A DNA stretch of 64,000 nt from Deltaproteobacteria bacterium (GTDB taxonomy: Bacteria; Desulfobacterota; BSN033; UBA1163). Within the stretch, counting starts at the first letter, position 1; each line of letters opens with the position of its first letter. This document shows, one piece after another, positions 16,744-25,955 of this stretch. The notes under the pieces are model-generated. The model was not told the DNA's origin, ran no database searches, and saw only the letters and a list, made by a program, of their open reading frames with translations. The stretch covers positions 19,637 through 83,636 of the forward strand of contig JAGXTA010000057.1 in the NCBI GenBank assembly GCA_018333535.1, in the 5' to 3' direction. The translations under genes were made by a program, and so were the position numbers.

Positions 16744-17430
16744 TCATTCGTTTTCTGCTCGAAATCGGTATCCCACTCCTCTGAGAGTTTCAATATATTT
16801 GCCCAAATCTCCAAGTTTTTCCCTCAAATGGCGAATATGAGCATCCACTGTCCTGTCATACCCTTCGTAGGTGTATCCCCATACTCTGTCCAAAAGACTT
16901 GTGCGAGTTTGAACCCGCCCCCTTTTGGAGGCAAGCTCCACAAGAAGTTTGAACTCGGTTGAAGTTAATTGGATAGGCATTTTTTTTACAGAAACATGAT
17001 GCCCTTCAATATCTATCAGGAGATCTCCAATTTGAAGAGACTTCTCGCTTTCTCGATCAATTTCCCTCATTCGGAGGATGGCCTTCACCCTCAAGACCAA
17101 TTCCCTCGGACTGAAGGGCTTGGTGACATAATCCTCTGCACCTATCTCAAGCCCAATAATTCTGTCTGCTTCTTCAGCCCTTGCAGTGAGCATTAGAACG
17201 GGAATTAGTCTCGTGAGGGGATTCGATTTAAGTGATCGACAGACATCCTTTCCATCCATCCCAGGAAGCATCAGATCCAGAATAACGAGGGCTGGGCGTT
17301 TCCTTCTTGCTTGTTCTAATCCGGAAGAGCCATCGAAGGCTGACATGACAGAAAACCCGGCTTGTCTGAGATGATATTCAACCAGATCAACAATATCCTT
17401 TTCATCCTCAACAATCAAAATAGGGTTCAT
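16744..17430 (-). CDS. PhoB-like response regulator (paralogue)
   Basis: A 228-residue OmpR/PhoB-family regulator: receiver domain 1-120 (Asp9, phosphoacceptor Asp52 in LDLMLPGMDG, Lys in VTKPFSPREL) and winged-helix DNA-binding domain about 130-225 (LTSTEFKLLVELASKRGRV, RTVDAHIRHLREKLG, TLRGVGYRF). It is closely similar along its whole length to the PhoB at 32.3-33.0 kb, including the recognition helix, so it may read similar DNA sites. The upstream neighbour on the same strand in transcript order is 126 bases away; the downstream gene is the PHP-receiver-kinase. No strong ribosome site precedes the ATG. Confidence 0.93.
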   Translation of the reverse strand: MNPILIVEDEKDIVDLVEYHLRQAGFSVMSAFDGSSGLEQARRKRPALVILDLMLPGMDGKDVCRSLKSNPLTRLIPVLMLTARAEEADRIIGLEIGAEDYVTKPFSPRELVLRVKAILRMREIDRESEKSLQIGDLLIDIEGHHVSVKKMPIQLTSTEFKLLVELASKRGRVQTRTSLLDRVWGYTYEGYDRTVDAHIRHLREKLGDLGKYIETLRGVGYRFRAENE

Positions 17431-17556
17431 ACATCAATATTGAGTTCCGCTGTATCAGGATTGGTTGTTCATGGGATCTCAATTCGAATAAGACCGGCCA
17501 TAGGGTGCAATATCTTATATACCAACATAAGCAATCGGTTCTGAACTTCGTTGCGT

Positions 17557-17886
17557 TTATTTAACCCATAGAACTAAATTCTGTGTACCAAAGGAATTGG
17601 GGGCAAGTTCCATGCTCGGAAAATCCTCCAACCAATGGTTATCAACAGAAAATTTATATTCGTAGCGGCCCGGAGGCAGGCTGGCATTAACCTTCCAGTT
17701 TCCGTCCTTACGCCTCTTCATGGGTATTGATCGAACATCCCAATGATTAAATTCCCCTGCGAGAAATACCTCTTTTGCCTCTGGCGCGGAGAGGCTGAAT
17801 TCTACCTTTTTCTCATTCTTCTTGATCGTTTCCTTTCGAACTGATTTTTCCATGTTTTTTATCTTTCCCTCATCTTTCCTTTTCAT
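17557..17886 (-). CDS. CBM48/AMPK-type glycogen-binding domain protein
   Basis: A 109-residue single-domain protein. After a lysine-rich N-terminus (about 1-25), the rest is an early-set/CBM48 domain: VEFSLSAPEAKEVFLAGEFNHWD, MKRRKDGNWKVNASLPPGRYEYKFSVDNHWLED. The aromatic residues in FNHW and the YEYKF strand are typical of carbohydrate-binding AMPK-beta-like domains. It probably binds alpha-glucans such as glycogen; no catalytic domain is present. AGGAGG seven bases before the second ATG (MKRKDEGK) decides the start. It is next to a small membrane protein gene; no glycogen enzyme is in the window. Confidence 0.8.
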   Translation of the reverse strand: MKRKDEGKIKNMEKSVRKETIKKNEKKVEFSLSAPEAKEVFLAGEFNHWDVRSIPMKRRKDGNWKVNASLPPGRYEYKFSVDNHWLEDFPSMELAPNSFGTQNLVLWVK

Positions 17887-17913
17887 CCCAAATCCTCCTT
17901 CGATATCCATGCG

Positions 17914-18156
17914 TTAGTTTTCTACAGAGAGTCTCTCAGATTTAAACCTCCAGAAATTTCTCCCAATTAGATAGCACGAACTAAAACTCAAAACGATAAA
18001 CAGCAAGGTGTCCTTCATTAGGAACAGCCAAACGATTCCGAGGGTAATCGCTACGACGGCGCAAAGCGTGACAAAGGCAGTAATAACTCCTTCCCACTTG
18101 ACCAATAGGCATTCAAGTCTGATCATGATAATTGAAAGATAAGCGGTTTTCTGCAT
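17914..18156 (-). CDS. Small two-helix membrane protein
   Basis: An 80-residue protein with two predicted membrane helices (about 22-45 VITAFVTLCAVVAITLGIVWLFL and 47-64 LLFIVLSFSSCYLIG, shown in part) and a basic C-terminal tail (RFKSERLSVEN). GGAGGGA lies nine bases upstream of ATG. No family recognised. It precedes the CBM48 gene by 27 bases on the same strand and is likely cotranscribed with it. Confidence 0.6.
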   Translation of the reverse strand: MQKTAYLSIIMIRLECLLVKWEGVITAFVTLCAVVAITLGIVWLFLMKDTLLFIVLSFSSCYLIGRNFWRFKSERLSVEN

Positions 18157-18265
18157 TTTAACATCCCTCCTTTTATAAGCTCTTTGGAAGATACAATTTG
18201 ATTATTACAATTTTATTAAGGATTCATGAATTTTCTGTTAAATTTACGTTGGATGCACCGGAGGC

Positions 18266-19234
18266 TCATCGGAACAGAGAATATCTGGAAATCGGCCGAT
18301 TCGCACTGGTCATGGATTGAAGCAAAAAGACTAAATTCTCTTTCGATTCTTTGACGTAGTCGAAATATCTGCTTCGCAGTTCCATCATCAGCATTCCCTG
18401 ATAAGAAGGGAGATAAGCAGCAAGAATCTCCGCCAAGGGAATATTTCCCCATCCTACAGGCATATGGGCATCTCCCCGGCCAAATGGGATCTGGTGGGTT
18501 TGAATCTTCTCATGGTAATAGATGGTTCCTCCAAAATTGTCATGGATGTGAGTATGAGCGATAAACTGATGGACTTCTTTGACAGCTTCTACGGGATCGA
18601 ATTGGTAAAAATGAGAAGCCATATAGAGGTGTCCAATATCCAAATTGACTCTAACGTTTGGTCTCCCTATTTTTTCTATCTGCTCCTTGAGAGGCTCTAT
18701 CCTCTCCCCATAACAATAGGGACTATGAAAGAGGTAAGGCCTCGCATTTTCAATGCAGATGATGACATTGGGATATTCTTCGGAAAGCCTAAGAAGATGT
18801 TCCCTTTCGATCTCCATCAGTCGAAGAGCCACACTTCTTGAAATATTATTCTCATTTCGGATGGGAAATGTCTCTTCCGGGATGAAGCGGCCAGCATGGT
18901 AGACTAATATATTTGATCCAATCGCTAAGGTGAATTCAAGACTCGCTCTGAAAACAGAAATATGGAGTGCTGAATTCCACTGCTCCATCAGGTTCAAAGG
19001 ATTGGGAGAGTGAACAGTGTATTCAAAATCGAAAGACCTCAAAATTTCTAAAACCAAATTTAACCTCTTCTCATTAAGCAAACCATTCCTAATAACATCC
19101 AGACCATGCAATGGAATCTCAACGGCTTCCAACCCAATGGCGGCATATTGTTCCAAGTCCTTTCTAAAAACATTAAGGTCCCCATCGATTCTTATTTCGT
19201 CAATCTTACTTCCGATTTTTGGGAAACCTATCAT
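18266..19234 (-). CDS. Sugar-phosphate isomerase/epimerase-like TIM-barrel protein
   Basis: A 322-residue protein of the xylose isomerase-like / AP endonuclease 2 superfamily. Barrel-strand motifs are visible: GLEAVEIPLHG, YTVHSPNPLNL, ILVYHAGRF, IICIENARPY, VRVNLDIGHLYM, FIAHTHIHDNFG and LMMELRSRY. The Glu, Asp, His and Glu residues at strand ends fit a divalent-metal site. The substrate is unknown. The start MIGFPKIG is preferred because the longer frame begins inside a palindromic repeat. It lies 209 bases after phnM on the same strand, across that repeat, so a role in handling ribose phosphates from C-P lyase is possible but not shown. Confidence 0.78.
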   Translation of the reverse strand: MIGFPKIGSKIDEIRIDGDLNVFRKDLEQYAAIGLEAVEIPLHGLDVIRNGLLNEKRLNLVLEILRSFDFEYTVHSPNPLNLMEQWNSALHISVFRASLEFTLAIGSNILVYHAGRFIPEETFPIRNENNISRSVALRLMEIEREHLLRLSEEYPNVIICIENARPYLFHSPYCYGERIEPLKEQIEKIGRPNVRVNLDIGHLYMASHFYQFDPVEAVKEVHQFIAHTHIHDNFGGTIYYHEKIQTHQIPFGRGDAHMPVGWGNIPLAEILAAYLPSYQGMLMMELRSRYFDYVKESKENLVFLLQSMTSANRPISRYSLFR

Positions 19235-19307
19235 TTTCTCGACATCTCTCTTCTTGTGAGAATCTTTAAATAGAGTCTGTTTATAAATTGCCCTCTCAAT
19301 CAGAATC

Positions 19308-19378
19308 GTCATTCCGGCGAAAGCCGGAATCCAGTCCTTTCAAGACCTTCTGGATGCCGGATCAAGTCCGGCATGACG
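19308..19378. repeat. REP-like palindrome (CATTCCGG..CCGGAATCCAG family)
   Basis: Two nested hairpins: GTCATTCCGGC / GCCGGAATCCAG and TGGATGCCGGA / TCCGGCATGAC. Together they form a larger inverted repeat. Two more members are at about 46.06 and 63.63 kb. It lies between phnM and the sugar isomerase gene and may stabilise or end the phn transcript. Confidence 0.75.
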
Positions 19379-19443
19379 GAAAACGCTGTTTATGGACAGA
19401 CACTAAATAGAGTCGGTGTGGATAGCACCTCTTCCAAACTTCA

Positions 19444-20586
19444 TCAGAAGACCCGCTCGCCGCACCTCCAGACCTTTCTGACCACTGGCAAGGTGTGATC
19501 CATTCTAACCTGAATTAGATCTGCCCTTTTCCCCGATTGGATGGACCCTCGATCATCGAGTTTTGCGATCCGTGCAGGATTAACTGTCACGGTAGCAAAT
19601 GCATCTGGCAAAGAAATGCCCAGTTCCTGATGGAGCAAGAAAGCGCCATGGATCAAGCTGGCGGGAACGTAATCCGAAGAAAGGATATCTAATAAACCCC
19701 TCCTTGCCAACTCCAGGGCAGAGACATTCCCGGAATGGGACCCTCCGAGGACCAAATTAGGACAACCCATGAGGATGCTGAGTCCGTGATTCCGTGCTGC
19801 TTCTGCTGCCTCAACGGTAGTCGGGAATTCGCAAATCACAATTCCCTCTGAAGCCGATTCCATCACATGGTCCAAGGTGGTATCGTCGTGACTTGCAAGA
19901 GGGATTCCGCGCTTCCTGCACATCTCGACCAGAGCGGTCCTGTGTTTCGACGCATAGGTTTTCTGATTCTTCTGACGATTATGAATTAGTCGCTCCATCT
20001 GCCCCACAGTTAACCCGTATCTTCCCTGGTAATACTGAAACAGCTTTTCAACCTTGGTGAACTGCCGTTGGCCGGGTGTATGATCCATGAGGGAAACCAG
20101 CTTCACATCGGGATCATGAAGAAAAAAATCAAACATCTCCAGAACCTGCGGATAACCTATCTCGCAACGCATGTGCAGAAGATGTTCCGCTCTCAAAAAT
20201 CCATATTTCTGGGCCGACTTCACTGCATCAGCCATTTCCCGGAGATCCCGAAGTCTGGCACTGTCCTCCAGCGTATCTCCCACGGCAAGGGCATCCAAAA
20301 CGGTCGTAATTCCGGCAGCAACCACCGATGCATCATGGGAGAGAATCGCCGCCATCGATGGCCATCGAACTCCGGGCCGCGGGGAAAAATGCTTCTCAAG
20401 GTTATCGGTATGCAATTCAATAAGCCCCGGGAGGAGGAAATCGCCTTCCAGGTCAATGTAGGCAGACTGTTTGCTTCTCCCCCGGTCGATCGTATGGATC
20501 TTCCCATCTGTCACCCGGACTGCTCCCCGAAAGACCTCATCTGGGGTGACAACTTGAGCATGAGTGAAAATGATTTCTTTTTTCAT
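19444..20586 (-). CDS. phnM: Alpha-D-ribose 1-methylphosphonate 5-triphosphate diphosphatase PhnM
   Basis: A 380-residue amidohydrolase-fold enzyme that removes pyrophosphate from the triphosphate intermediate of the C-P lyase pathway. Family residues include [15 protein letters not shown] near the N-terminus (first metal ligands), [33 protein letters not shown] and the C-terminal [14 protein letters not shown]. The start MKKEIIF overlaps the phnL stop by four bases (ATGA), showing translational coupling; the upstream frame MYLRND is inside phnL. Last gene of the core phn operon. Confidence 0.95.
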   Translation of the reverse strand: MKKEIIFTHAQVVTPDEVFRGAVRVTDGKIHTIDRGRSKQSAYIDLEGDFLLPGLIELHTDNLEKHFSPRPGVRWPSMAAILSHDASVVAAGITTVLDALAVGDTLEDSARLRDLREMADAVKSAQKYGFLRAEHLLHMRCEIGYPQVLEMFDFFLHDPDVKLVSLMDHTPGQRQFTKVEKLFQYYQGRYGLTVGQMERLIHNRQKNQKTYASKHRTALVEMCRKRGIPLASHDDTTLDHVMESASEGIVICEFPTTVEAAEAARNHGLSILMGCPNLVLGGSHSGNVSALELARRGLLDILSSDYVPASLIHGAFLLHQELGISLPDAFATVTVNPARIAKLDDRGSIQSGKRADLIQVRMDHTLPVVRKVWRCGERVF

Positions 20587-21287
20587 GCTTGACCCCCATC
20601 GAATGTCATTTCGAAGATACATGTGGAAACCGCATCTCTCACCTCTTCATCATGAAAAACCCCTACAATGGCTGCCCCTCTCTCCTTTGCATCTTGGATC
20701 AGCTCCACGACCACCCGCCTGTTGGTTGCATCGAGGGCAGCCGTGGGTTCATCCAAGAGAAGAATGGGATAAGGCTTAATGAAACTCCTCGCGATGTTGA
20801 TACGCTGCTGCTCACCTCCTGAAAAGGTTGTTGGCGAAATCCCCCAAAGCCGTTGGGGTATGTTGAGCCTCGTCAGCATGTCCTCGGCGTGGCGTCGTGC
20901 ATTATGAGCGGCAATACCCTCTCGCTGCAGAGGTTCCATCACGACGTCGAGAGCAGGAATCCGAGGAATGACCCGTAGAAACTGACTGACATAGCCGATG
21001 GTGAGCTTGCGAATCTCAAGAACCTTCCGCAGTTCCGCCTTGACCATATCGACCCATTGACCCTGGTGCCTGACCAGAATCTTTCCATCACGGGCTTTAT
21101 AATTGGCATATAAGAGGCGTACAAGCGTACTTTTCCCCGATCCGGAGGGGCCACAAAGAGCCAGGCATTCGCCCGCCTTCACCTCCAAACTGATTTTCTT
21201 CAAAACCGATAGTGTTACGCCCCCCTGCAAATGGAGAAAGAAGGATTTTCGAAGACTGTCAATAACGATCATTGGTTCCATATCCAA
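20583..21287 (-). CDS. phnL: Phosphonate C-P lyase system protein PhnL
   Basis: A 234-residue ABC-type ATPase that is part of the C-P lyase core complex and, with PhnGHI, is needed to attach methylphosphonate to ribose of ATP. Walker [10 protein letters not shown] (about 45-53), signature FSGGEQQR and Walker [13 protein letters not shown] are all present. The start is TTG or the ATG six bases later, both preceded by GAGAGG. It follows phnK by 14 bases and overlaps phnM. Unlike transporter ATPases, it has no permease partner. Confidence 0.94.
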   Translation of the reverse strand: MDMEPMIVIDSLRKSFFLHLQGGVTLSVLKKISLEVKAGECLALCGPSGSGKSTLVRLLYANYKARDGKILVRHQGQWVDMVKAELRKVLEIRKLTIGYVSQFLRVIPRIPALDVVMEPLQREGIAAHNARRHAEDMLTRLNIPQRLWGISPTTFSGGEQQRINIARSFIKPYPILLLDEPTAALDATNRRVVVELIQDAKERGAAIVGVFHDEEVRDAVSTCIFEMTFDGGQA

Positions 21288-21301
21288 GCTTTCACCTCTC
21301 T

Positions 21302-22087
21302 TTAGGGCTGAATCACGGATGAGACCAACAGCTGTGTGTAGGCATGATGAGGGTCGTCGAGAACCTGATCGGTCAATCCCGATTCAACCACTTCCCCGTT
21401 TCTCATGACTAAAAGCCGGTGTGCGAGGAGTCGGACGACGGCAAGGTCGTGGGTGACGATAATCAAGGACAGCCCCAGCTCGGAAACCAAACTCCTCATC
21501 AAGTCAAGGAGCCGTGCTTGCACGGAAACATCTAAACCGCCGGTGGGTTCATCCATCAACACCAGGCGGGGTTTTGTGACTAGGTTTCTGGCAATTTGAA
21601 GTCGCTGAAGCATTCCTCCTGAGAAGGTCTCCGGCGAGTCATCGACCCGACCTAAGTCGATTTCTACTCGGTCTAGCCACTTAAACACTTCGGAACGAAT
21701 TTTTCCATAATGGCGTGCACCAAGAGCCATCAAACGCTCTCCAACATTAGCCCCTGCACTGACCCGCATGCGAAGACCTTCCCGGGGGTTCTGCCGAACC
21801 ATTCCCCACTCCGTTCGCATCAAGTACCGGCGTTGGGGGTCGGATAATCTTCCCACGTCCACCAGTCCTTCCTGTCCCATCCAATATTTAACGGTGCCGG
21901 TTGACGGTTCCAAATAACCCGAGAGGGAACTCAGGAGAGTCGTCTTCCCAGATCCAGATTCCCCAACGATCCCCAGCACCTCACCCGGCCAGAGATCAAA
22001 AGAGACATCCCGACAGCCTACCCTGCTTCCGAAATATTTTGTGACTCCCATGACCTTCAGCAGAGGTCCCTCATCATGGACAGACAT
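21302..22087 (-). CDS. phnK: Phosphonate C-P lyase system protein PhnK
   Basis: A 261-residue ABC-type ATPase that binds the PhnGHIJ core and supports turnover. It has Walker [10 protein letters not shown], signature [12 protein letters not shown], Walker [13 protein letters not shown] and switch His in IVTHDLAV. The PhnK mark of the family, [20 protein letters not shown], is visible in the middle. The start MSVHDEGP is two bases after the phnJ stop with AGGAG seven bases upstream; the longer frame reads back into phnJ and is rejected. Closely coupled to phnJ and phnL. Confidence 0.94.
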   Translation of the reverse strand: MSVHDEGPLLKVMGVTKYFGSRVGCRDVSFDLWPGEVLGIVGESGSGKTTLLSSLSGYLEPSTGTVKYWMGQEGLVDVGRLSDPQRRYLMRTEWGMVRQNPREGLRMRVSAGANVGERLMALGARHYGKIRSEVFKWLDRVEIDLGRVDDSPETFSGGMLQRLQIARNLVTKPRLVLMDEPTGGLDVSVQARLLDLMRSLVSELGLSLIIVTHDLAVVRLLAHRLLVMRNGEVVESGLTDQVLDDPHHAYTQLLVSSVIQP

Positions 22088-22089
22088 GC

Positions 22090-23034
22090 TCAATCTCCTC
22101 TCTTTACTCGGGTAATCGCCATTTTTACTGCATCGGGTAGTGATCCCTTGTGACCCACTGCCCGCCGTTCCTGGCAATAATCCGTATCCGAACAGACAAA
22201 GAGCCGTCCGCCCTGATCGTCTGTGACGATTTCATCCAGGTAACTTTCACCTGAACCACACAAAGCGCAACAATGATCCCATTTCTCGATTTCAAACGGA
22301 TGATCTTCAAAGTCCAGGCTTTTTACCGTGGTATATGGAGGAATGGCATAAATTCTTTTCTCTCGCCCGGCCCCGAAAAGTTGCAGAGCCGGCATCCGAT
22401 TCATTTTTGTATTATCAAATCTTGGAATGGGAGACGGACTTGCCACGTAACGGTTGTGAACCATCACCGGGTACATGTAAGCCGTGGCAATATGACCATG
22501 AATTGAAATGTCTTCGTAAAGTTTTATATACATCACACCATATTCGCTCAGTCCGTGCATCTTGCGAGTCTCTGTTTCGCGAGGTTCCAGAAATCGGAGG
22601 GGTTCTGGGATGGGTACCTGAAAAATAATAATTTGCCCCGCTCTCAATGGAGTTTCCGGAATGCGGTGGCGTGTTTGGATCAGAGTAGCCATCCACGTCT
22701 TTTCAGTACTCCTCACCCCCGTCGTTTGTGTGAAAAATCGCCTGATGCTCACCGCGTTGGTAGTATCGTCGGATCCTTGATCGATCACCTTCAATATGTC
22801 GTCTGGCCCGATGAGGGAAGCTGTGATCTGGATACCCCCAGTGCCCCAGCCCAATGGCAACGGCATCTCCCTGCTACCAAACGGGACCTGATGGCCAGGG
22901 ACCGCCACTGCCTTCAGAATTGCTCGACGGATCATCCGTTTCGTTCCTTCATCAAGGTACGCAAAATTATATCCTTTGATGAGCTGTAAACCGGTTTCTT
23001 TGATTCTCGGCTGCAGCACTAATTGTTTTCTCAT
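22090..23034 (-). CDS. phnJ: Alpha-D-ribose 1-methylphosphonate 5-phosphate C-P lyase PhnJ
   Basis: A 314-residue radical-SAM enzyme that breaks the carbon-phosphorus bond, giving methane (from methylphosphonate) and 5-phosphoribosyl 1,2-cyclic phosphate. Cys256, Cys259, Cys281 and Cys287 correspond, with a constant offset of 15, to the four conserved cysteines of the E. coli enzyme. Gly47 in VPGHQV corresponds to its glycyl-radical Gly32. HGHIATAYMYPVMVHNRYVASPSPIPRFDNTK is cut here to its key part, SPIPRFDNTK, a strong family mark. It overlaps phnI by four bases. All catalytic parts are intact, so the enzyme should be active. Confidence 0.97.
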   Translation of the reverse strand: MRKQLVLQPRIKETGLQLIKGYNFAYLDEGTKRMIRRAILKAVAVPGHQVPFGSREMPLPLGWGTGGIQITASLIGPDDILKVIDQGSDDTTNAVSIRRFFTQTTGVRSTEKTWMATLIQTRHRIPETPLRAGQIIIFQVPIPEPLRFLEPRETETRKMHGLSEYGVMYIKLYEDISIHGHIATAYMYPVMVHNRYVASPSPIPRFDNTKMNRMPALQLFGAGREKRIYAIPPYTTVKSLDFEDHPFEIEKWDHCCALCGSGESYLDEIVTDDQGGRLFVCSDTDYCQERRAVGHKGSLPDAVKMAITRVKRGD

Positions 23035-24134
23035 TTTCCTTCCTCTTCAGCTTTCTCTTGTTGAACGCCGGACCGCAGGTTCCGAACCAGAGTCAATTCC
23101 GCCTGGAAATCGACGTAGTGAGGAAGTTTCAAATGCTCCACAAATCCAGAGGCTTGGACGTTATCATTGTGCATGAGCACGAATTCTTCGTCTTGTGCCG
23201 GAGAATCGACAGTTTCCCCCAATTCATGACAGCGCAAAGAGCGATCTAACAGTGCCATGGCCATGGCCTTCCGTTCGCAATGTCCAAAAGTAAGTCCATA
23301 CCCTCTTGTAAAACATGGGGGCTGAGTTGCCGACCCCTTAAACTGATTGATCATTTGGCATTCCGTAACAGTGATTTCACCGATTTCAATAAGAAATCCC
23401 AGTTCTTCAGGATTTATCTCAACAGCAACTTCACCGAATCGTATTTCGCCGACGAAGGGGTGATTATAACCAAACCCCCGTTGAGTGGAATAGGCCAGGC
23501 CGAGCAGAAAGCCCTCGTCTCCACGGGCCAGATTTTGGAGCCTCAGATCACGATTCGTCGGTATTTGGAGCGGATGGAGGGTGAGATCTCCTACGTTTCT
23601 TTTATCTTCGGAAGCCGCTGTCTCGATCAATCCTTCCCGGTTCAACAGGTCAAGTACTCTTGGAACGGCTTCTTTCAGTGGTGTTGATGTAATTTCTCGA
23701 ACCCTATCGTTCTCCCTATCTCCTGAATCGGATATCAGCGAGAAATCCAACAATCGATGAGTATAGTCGTACGTAGGACCGAGGATCTGGCCTCCCGGAA
23801 GATCTTTGAATGTGGCTGAGATCCGCCTCCATAGGGTCATTTGAGAGGTGTCGATGGGGAGAGACACACCCAGACGTGTTAACGTCGTGCGGAAAGCTCG
23901 CAGCAAGAAGATGGCCTCGATGAGATCCCCTGATGCCTGCTTGATGGCGAGGGCTGCGAGTTCTGGATCATAAAGCGATCCCTCGGTCATCACTCGATTT
24001 ACGGCGAGGGGAAGCTGGTTTTCAATCTGCTCTACTGTCAGCTCCGGAACCGAAAGATCACCACGCCGTTTTTCGGCCAGAAGTTCATGGGCATTCAGGA
24101 TCGCCTTTTCTCCGCCCTTCACTGCAACATACAT
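23031..24134 (-). CDS. phnI: C-P lyase core protein PhnI
   Basis: A 367-residue subunit of the C-P lyase core. PhnI transfers ribose from the nucleotide, in effect a purine nucleosidase, and with PhnG, H and L forms ribose 1-phosphonate triphosphate. Family features include MYVAVKGGEKAI at the start, LGPTYDYTHRLLDFS, LARGDEGFLLGLAYSTQRG, and FTRGYGLTFGHCERKAM near the end, followed by EFVLMHNDNVQASGFVEHLK in part. It is three bases from phnH and overlaps phnJ by four, so expression is tightly linked. Confidence 0.96.
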   Translation of the reverse strand: MYVAVKGGEKAILNAHELLAEKRRGDLSVPELTVEQIENQLPLAVNRVMTEGSLYDPELAALAIKQASGDLIEAIFLLRAFRTTLTRLGVSLPIDTSQMTLWRRISATFKDLPGGQILGPTYDYTHRLLDFSLISDSGDRENDRVREITSTPLKEAVPRVLDLLNREGLIETAASEDKRNVGDLTLHPLQIPTNRDLRLQNLARGDEGFLLGLAYSTQRGFGYNHPFVGEIRFGEVAVEINPEELGFLIEIGEITVTECQMINQFKGSATQPPCFTRGYGLTFGHCERKAMAMALLDRSLRCHELGETVDSPAQDEEFVLMHNDNVQASGFVEHLKLPHYVDFQAELTLVRNLRSGVQQEKAEEEGK

Positions 24135-24137
24135 GGG

Positions 24138-24740
24138 CTACTCCTCCACTGCTGTCGTTCTCGGCAAAGCAACGAGTGTTGAGCTGGCAGTGAAAAGAAC
24201 GTCGACCCCGAGGGGGTAAATTCTTTGGTTCAAATGCCAACCCATCCAAAAGTTATCCGGCAATCCATGCACCTCAAGACGCTCGAACGTTTCAATCCCA
24301 GGGCCTCTTAAACGTCTACCTGAGCCCGAAGTAAAGCCTGACACCTGAATGATCAGTGTAGCGGATTGCTCAGGAAATTCATCTTGTCCGGCGTTGAACT
24401 GATCCAGGGTAGGGACTCCGTATCCCCGGGAAATGAGCGCAAAGGTCGCGTCAAAAGGTGAATCCACCAGCGGACACCCGCAGTGAAACCGAAGCCATCC
24501 TGATACATCCGATTTCTCGTCTAAATCCATCCATAAGGGTGTCTCAAAGTCGAGCAAGGTCAAGCATACTGCTGTTGTTGCGCCCCGAAGTGGCCTGGGA
24601 GACTGAATGCCCGTATCCAGATGGATCACCCTGCCAGGGTGGGCCATAGCGTCCAAAACCTGCCGAAAGGTATTCTGACTACCCAAGACCGGATCAGGGA
24701 ATCCTGGCAACAAATTCGACATATTAACGGCATTGGTCAT
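24138..24740 (-). CDS. phnH: C-P lyase core protein PhnH
   Basis: A 200-residue core subunit that dimerises inside the PhnGHIJ complex and is essential but without its own known activity. LLPGFPDPVLGSQNTFR at the start and MDAMAHPGR are typical, as is the central ALISRGYGVPTLDQFNAG and the C-terminal PLGVDVLFTASSTLVALPRTT. The length fits the family. phnG ends two bases before its start and phnI begins three bases after its stop. Confidence 0.95.
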   Translation of the reverse strand: MTNAVNMSNLLPGFPDPVLGSQNTFRQVLDAMAHPGRVIHLDTGIQSPRPLRGATTAVCLTLLDFETPLWMDLDEKSDVSGWLRFHCGCPLVDSPFDATFALISRGYGVPTLDQFNAGQDEFPEQSATLIIQVSGFTSGSGRRLRGPGIETFERLEVHGLPDNFWMGWHLNQRIYPLGVDVLFTASSTLVALPRTTAVEE

Positions 24741-24742
24741 GT

Positions 24743-25210
24743 CTAATCCCCTCTTACCATCGTAAAGAATTCAACCCGGGTGCTTGCAGCCTTTTTCGCA
24801 ATCATCGCCTTTCTATCCCGGATAGAGTTCTTGATAGGACGAATGACGGACTCCATGAGTGAAGAGTGTCGGGAAGGATCCTGCAACAAAGCATCAAATA
24901 GAGCCGCCAACTCGGCATGACGCCTATTCTGACCCATCACATAAGCAGTACCTGGAGCGCCTCCATCGACTTGAACTGTGCAACGAGTGACCGTCATCTC
25001 TCCTAAATTGAATTGCATACCGGTCCCTCCTGCTCTGGCCCGCACCATGACCAAGCCGGTCTCGTGGGGTCTCAATAAATGGTATTTCGGCTTCTCTCTG
25101 AGAGAACGCCAGGCCTCTTCCAGATCTTCTGGGCGGGCTTTAGCAAGGACGGCCATCCACTCTTGCCGCAATGGTGTATCGACTCTAAAGAATTCAGCCT
25201 CTTTGGACAT
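24743..25210 (-). CDS. phnG: C-P lyase core protein PhnG
   Basis: A 155-residue subunit of the C-P lyase core, close to the usual 150. The family segments ETGLVMVRARAGGTGMQFNLG, EMTVTRCTVQ and GTAYVMGQNRRHAELAALFDALLQD are present (quoted in part). The start MSKEAEFF is fixed by GGGAGGAG a few bases upstream; the longer open frame overlaps the preceding transferase gene almost entirely. Even so, the two genes overlap by 17 bases, which suggests coupling. Confidence 0.94.
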   Translation of the reverse strand: MSKEAEFFRVDTPLRQEWMAVLAKARPEDLEEAWRSLREKPKYHLLRPHETGLVMVRARAGGTGMQFNLGEMTVTRCTVQVDGGAPGTAYVMGQNRRHAELAALFDALLQDPSRHSSLMESVIRPIKNSIRDRKAMIAKKAASTRVEFFTMVRGD

Positions 25211-25940
25211 GAAAAGCTCCTCCCAGTGGCTTTGAGGAAAGGGATTCATCCTTCCCTTCCAGGATCTCTCCGAAAAGATCATATTTAGCGGCAAATGATG
25301 CAGCATCAAGGCAGCGAAAGTCTTCGAGAGCCTCGGCAAGCTGATCGTGGGTCCAGTTCCACCACTGAATGCGTATCAGCGAAGCCTCCACTTCTTCACT
25401 CAATCGCCTTCGGATCACCCTGGCCGGAACACCGGCAACAATGGTATAAGGTTTGACCTCCTTTGTGACCACCGATCCTGCTCCCACGACTGCCCCTGTC
25501 CCGATCTTCACCCCTGGAAGGATGACAGCCCCGTGGCCGATCCAAACATCATGGCCAAGAGTGACCTTATGGTCGCGACGCCATTGAAAGATCTCCTCAT
25601 CATCTTCTCCGAAGCCATAGAACTTGCTTCGATAGGTGAAATGATGCGAGGTCGCCCTCCATATGGGATGATTGCTGGGGTTGATACGGGTGTGGCTCGC
25701 AATCGAGCAAAACTTCCCAATCTCTGCATAGATGATCTGACAGTCGTTCATCACATAGCTATAGTCGCTGAAAACGGTTTCTCTCATCTCGGTCCGTGCC
25801 CCAACGGCCGTCCATCGCCCCAAGATTGAATCCTTGACACAGGCCGTAGGGTGGATGTAAGGCTCTTCTACTAATGGTGATTTTTCTTTTATAATTTCCT
25901 TACCCGCGGTATTCCGGATTCTTGATGAAACGCACTCCAA
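25194..25940 (-). CDS. Hexapeptide-repeat acetyltransferase of phosphonate clusters
   Basis: A 248-residue left-handed beta-helix transferase. Hexapeptide turns run through about 30-200 (YIHPTACVKDSILGRWTAVG, IGKFCSIASHTRIN, LGHDVWIGHGAVILPGVKIG, TGAVVGAGSVVTKEV, VAGVPARVI). This form, with HHFTYRSKFYGFG in the middle, matches the transferase family that recurs in phn clusters. It probably transfers an acetyl group to a phosphonate or an intermediate, perhaps for protection. It starts with TTG after GAGGAAG and lies 15 bases after phnE. Identification rests on both motifs and context. Confidence 0.85.
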   Translation of the reverse strand: MECVSSRIRNTAGKEIIKEKSPLVEEPYIHPTACVKDSILGRWTAVGARTEMRETVFSDYSYVMNDCQIIYAEIGKFCSIASHTRINPSNHPIWRATSHHFTYRSKFYGFGEDDEEIFQWRRDHKVTLGHDVWIGHGAVILPGVKIGTGAVVGAGSVVTKEVKPYTIVAGVPARVIRRRLSEEVEASLIRIQWWNWTHDQLAEALEDFRCLDAASFAAKYDLFGEILEGKDESLSSKPLGGAFHVQRG

Positions 25941-25955
25941 TGTCTTCCTCTTTTA

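Noticed and set aside
20068..20592. 174-residue plus-strand frame opposite phnM
   Set aside because: Shadow of a well-supported enzyme gene.
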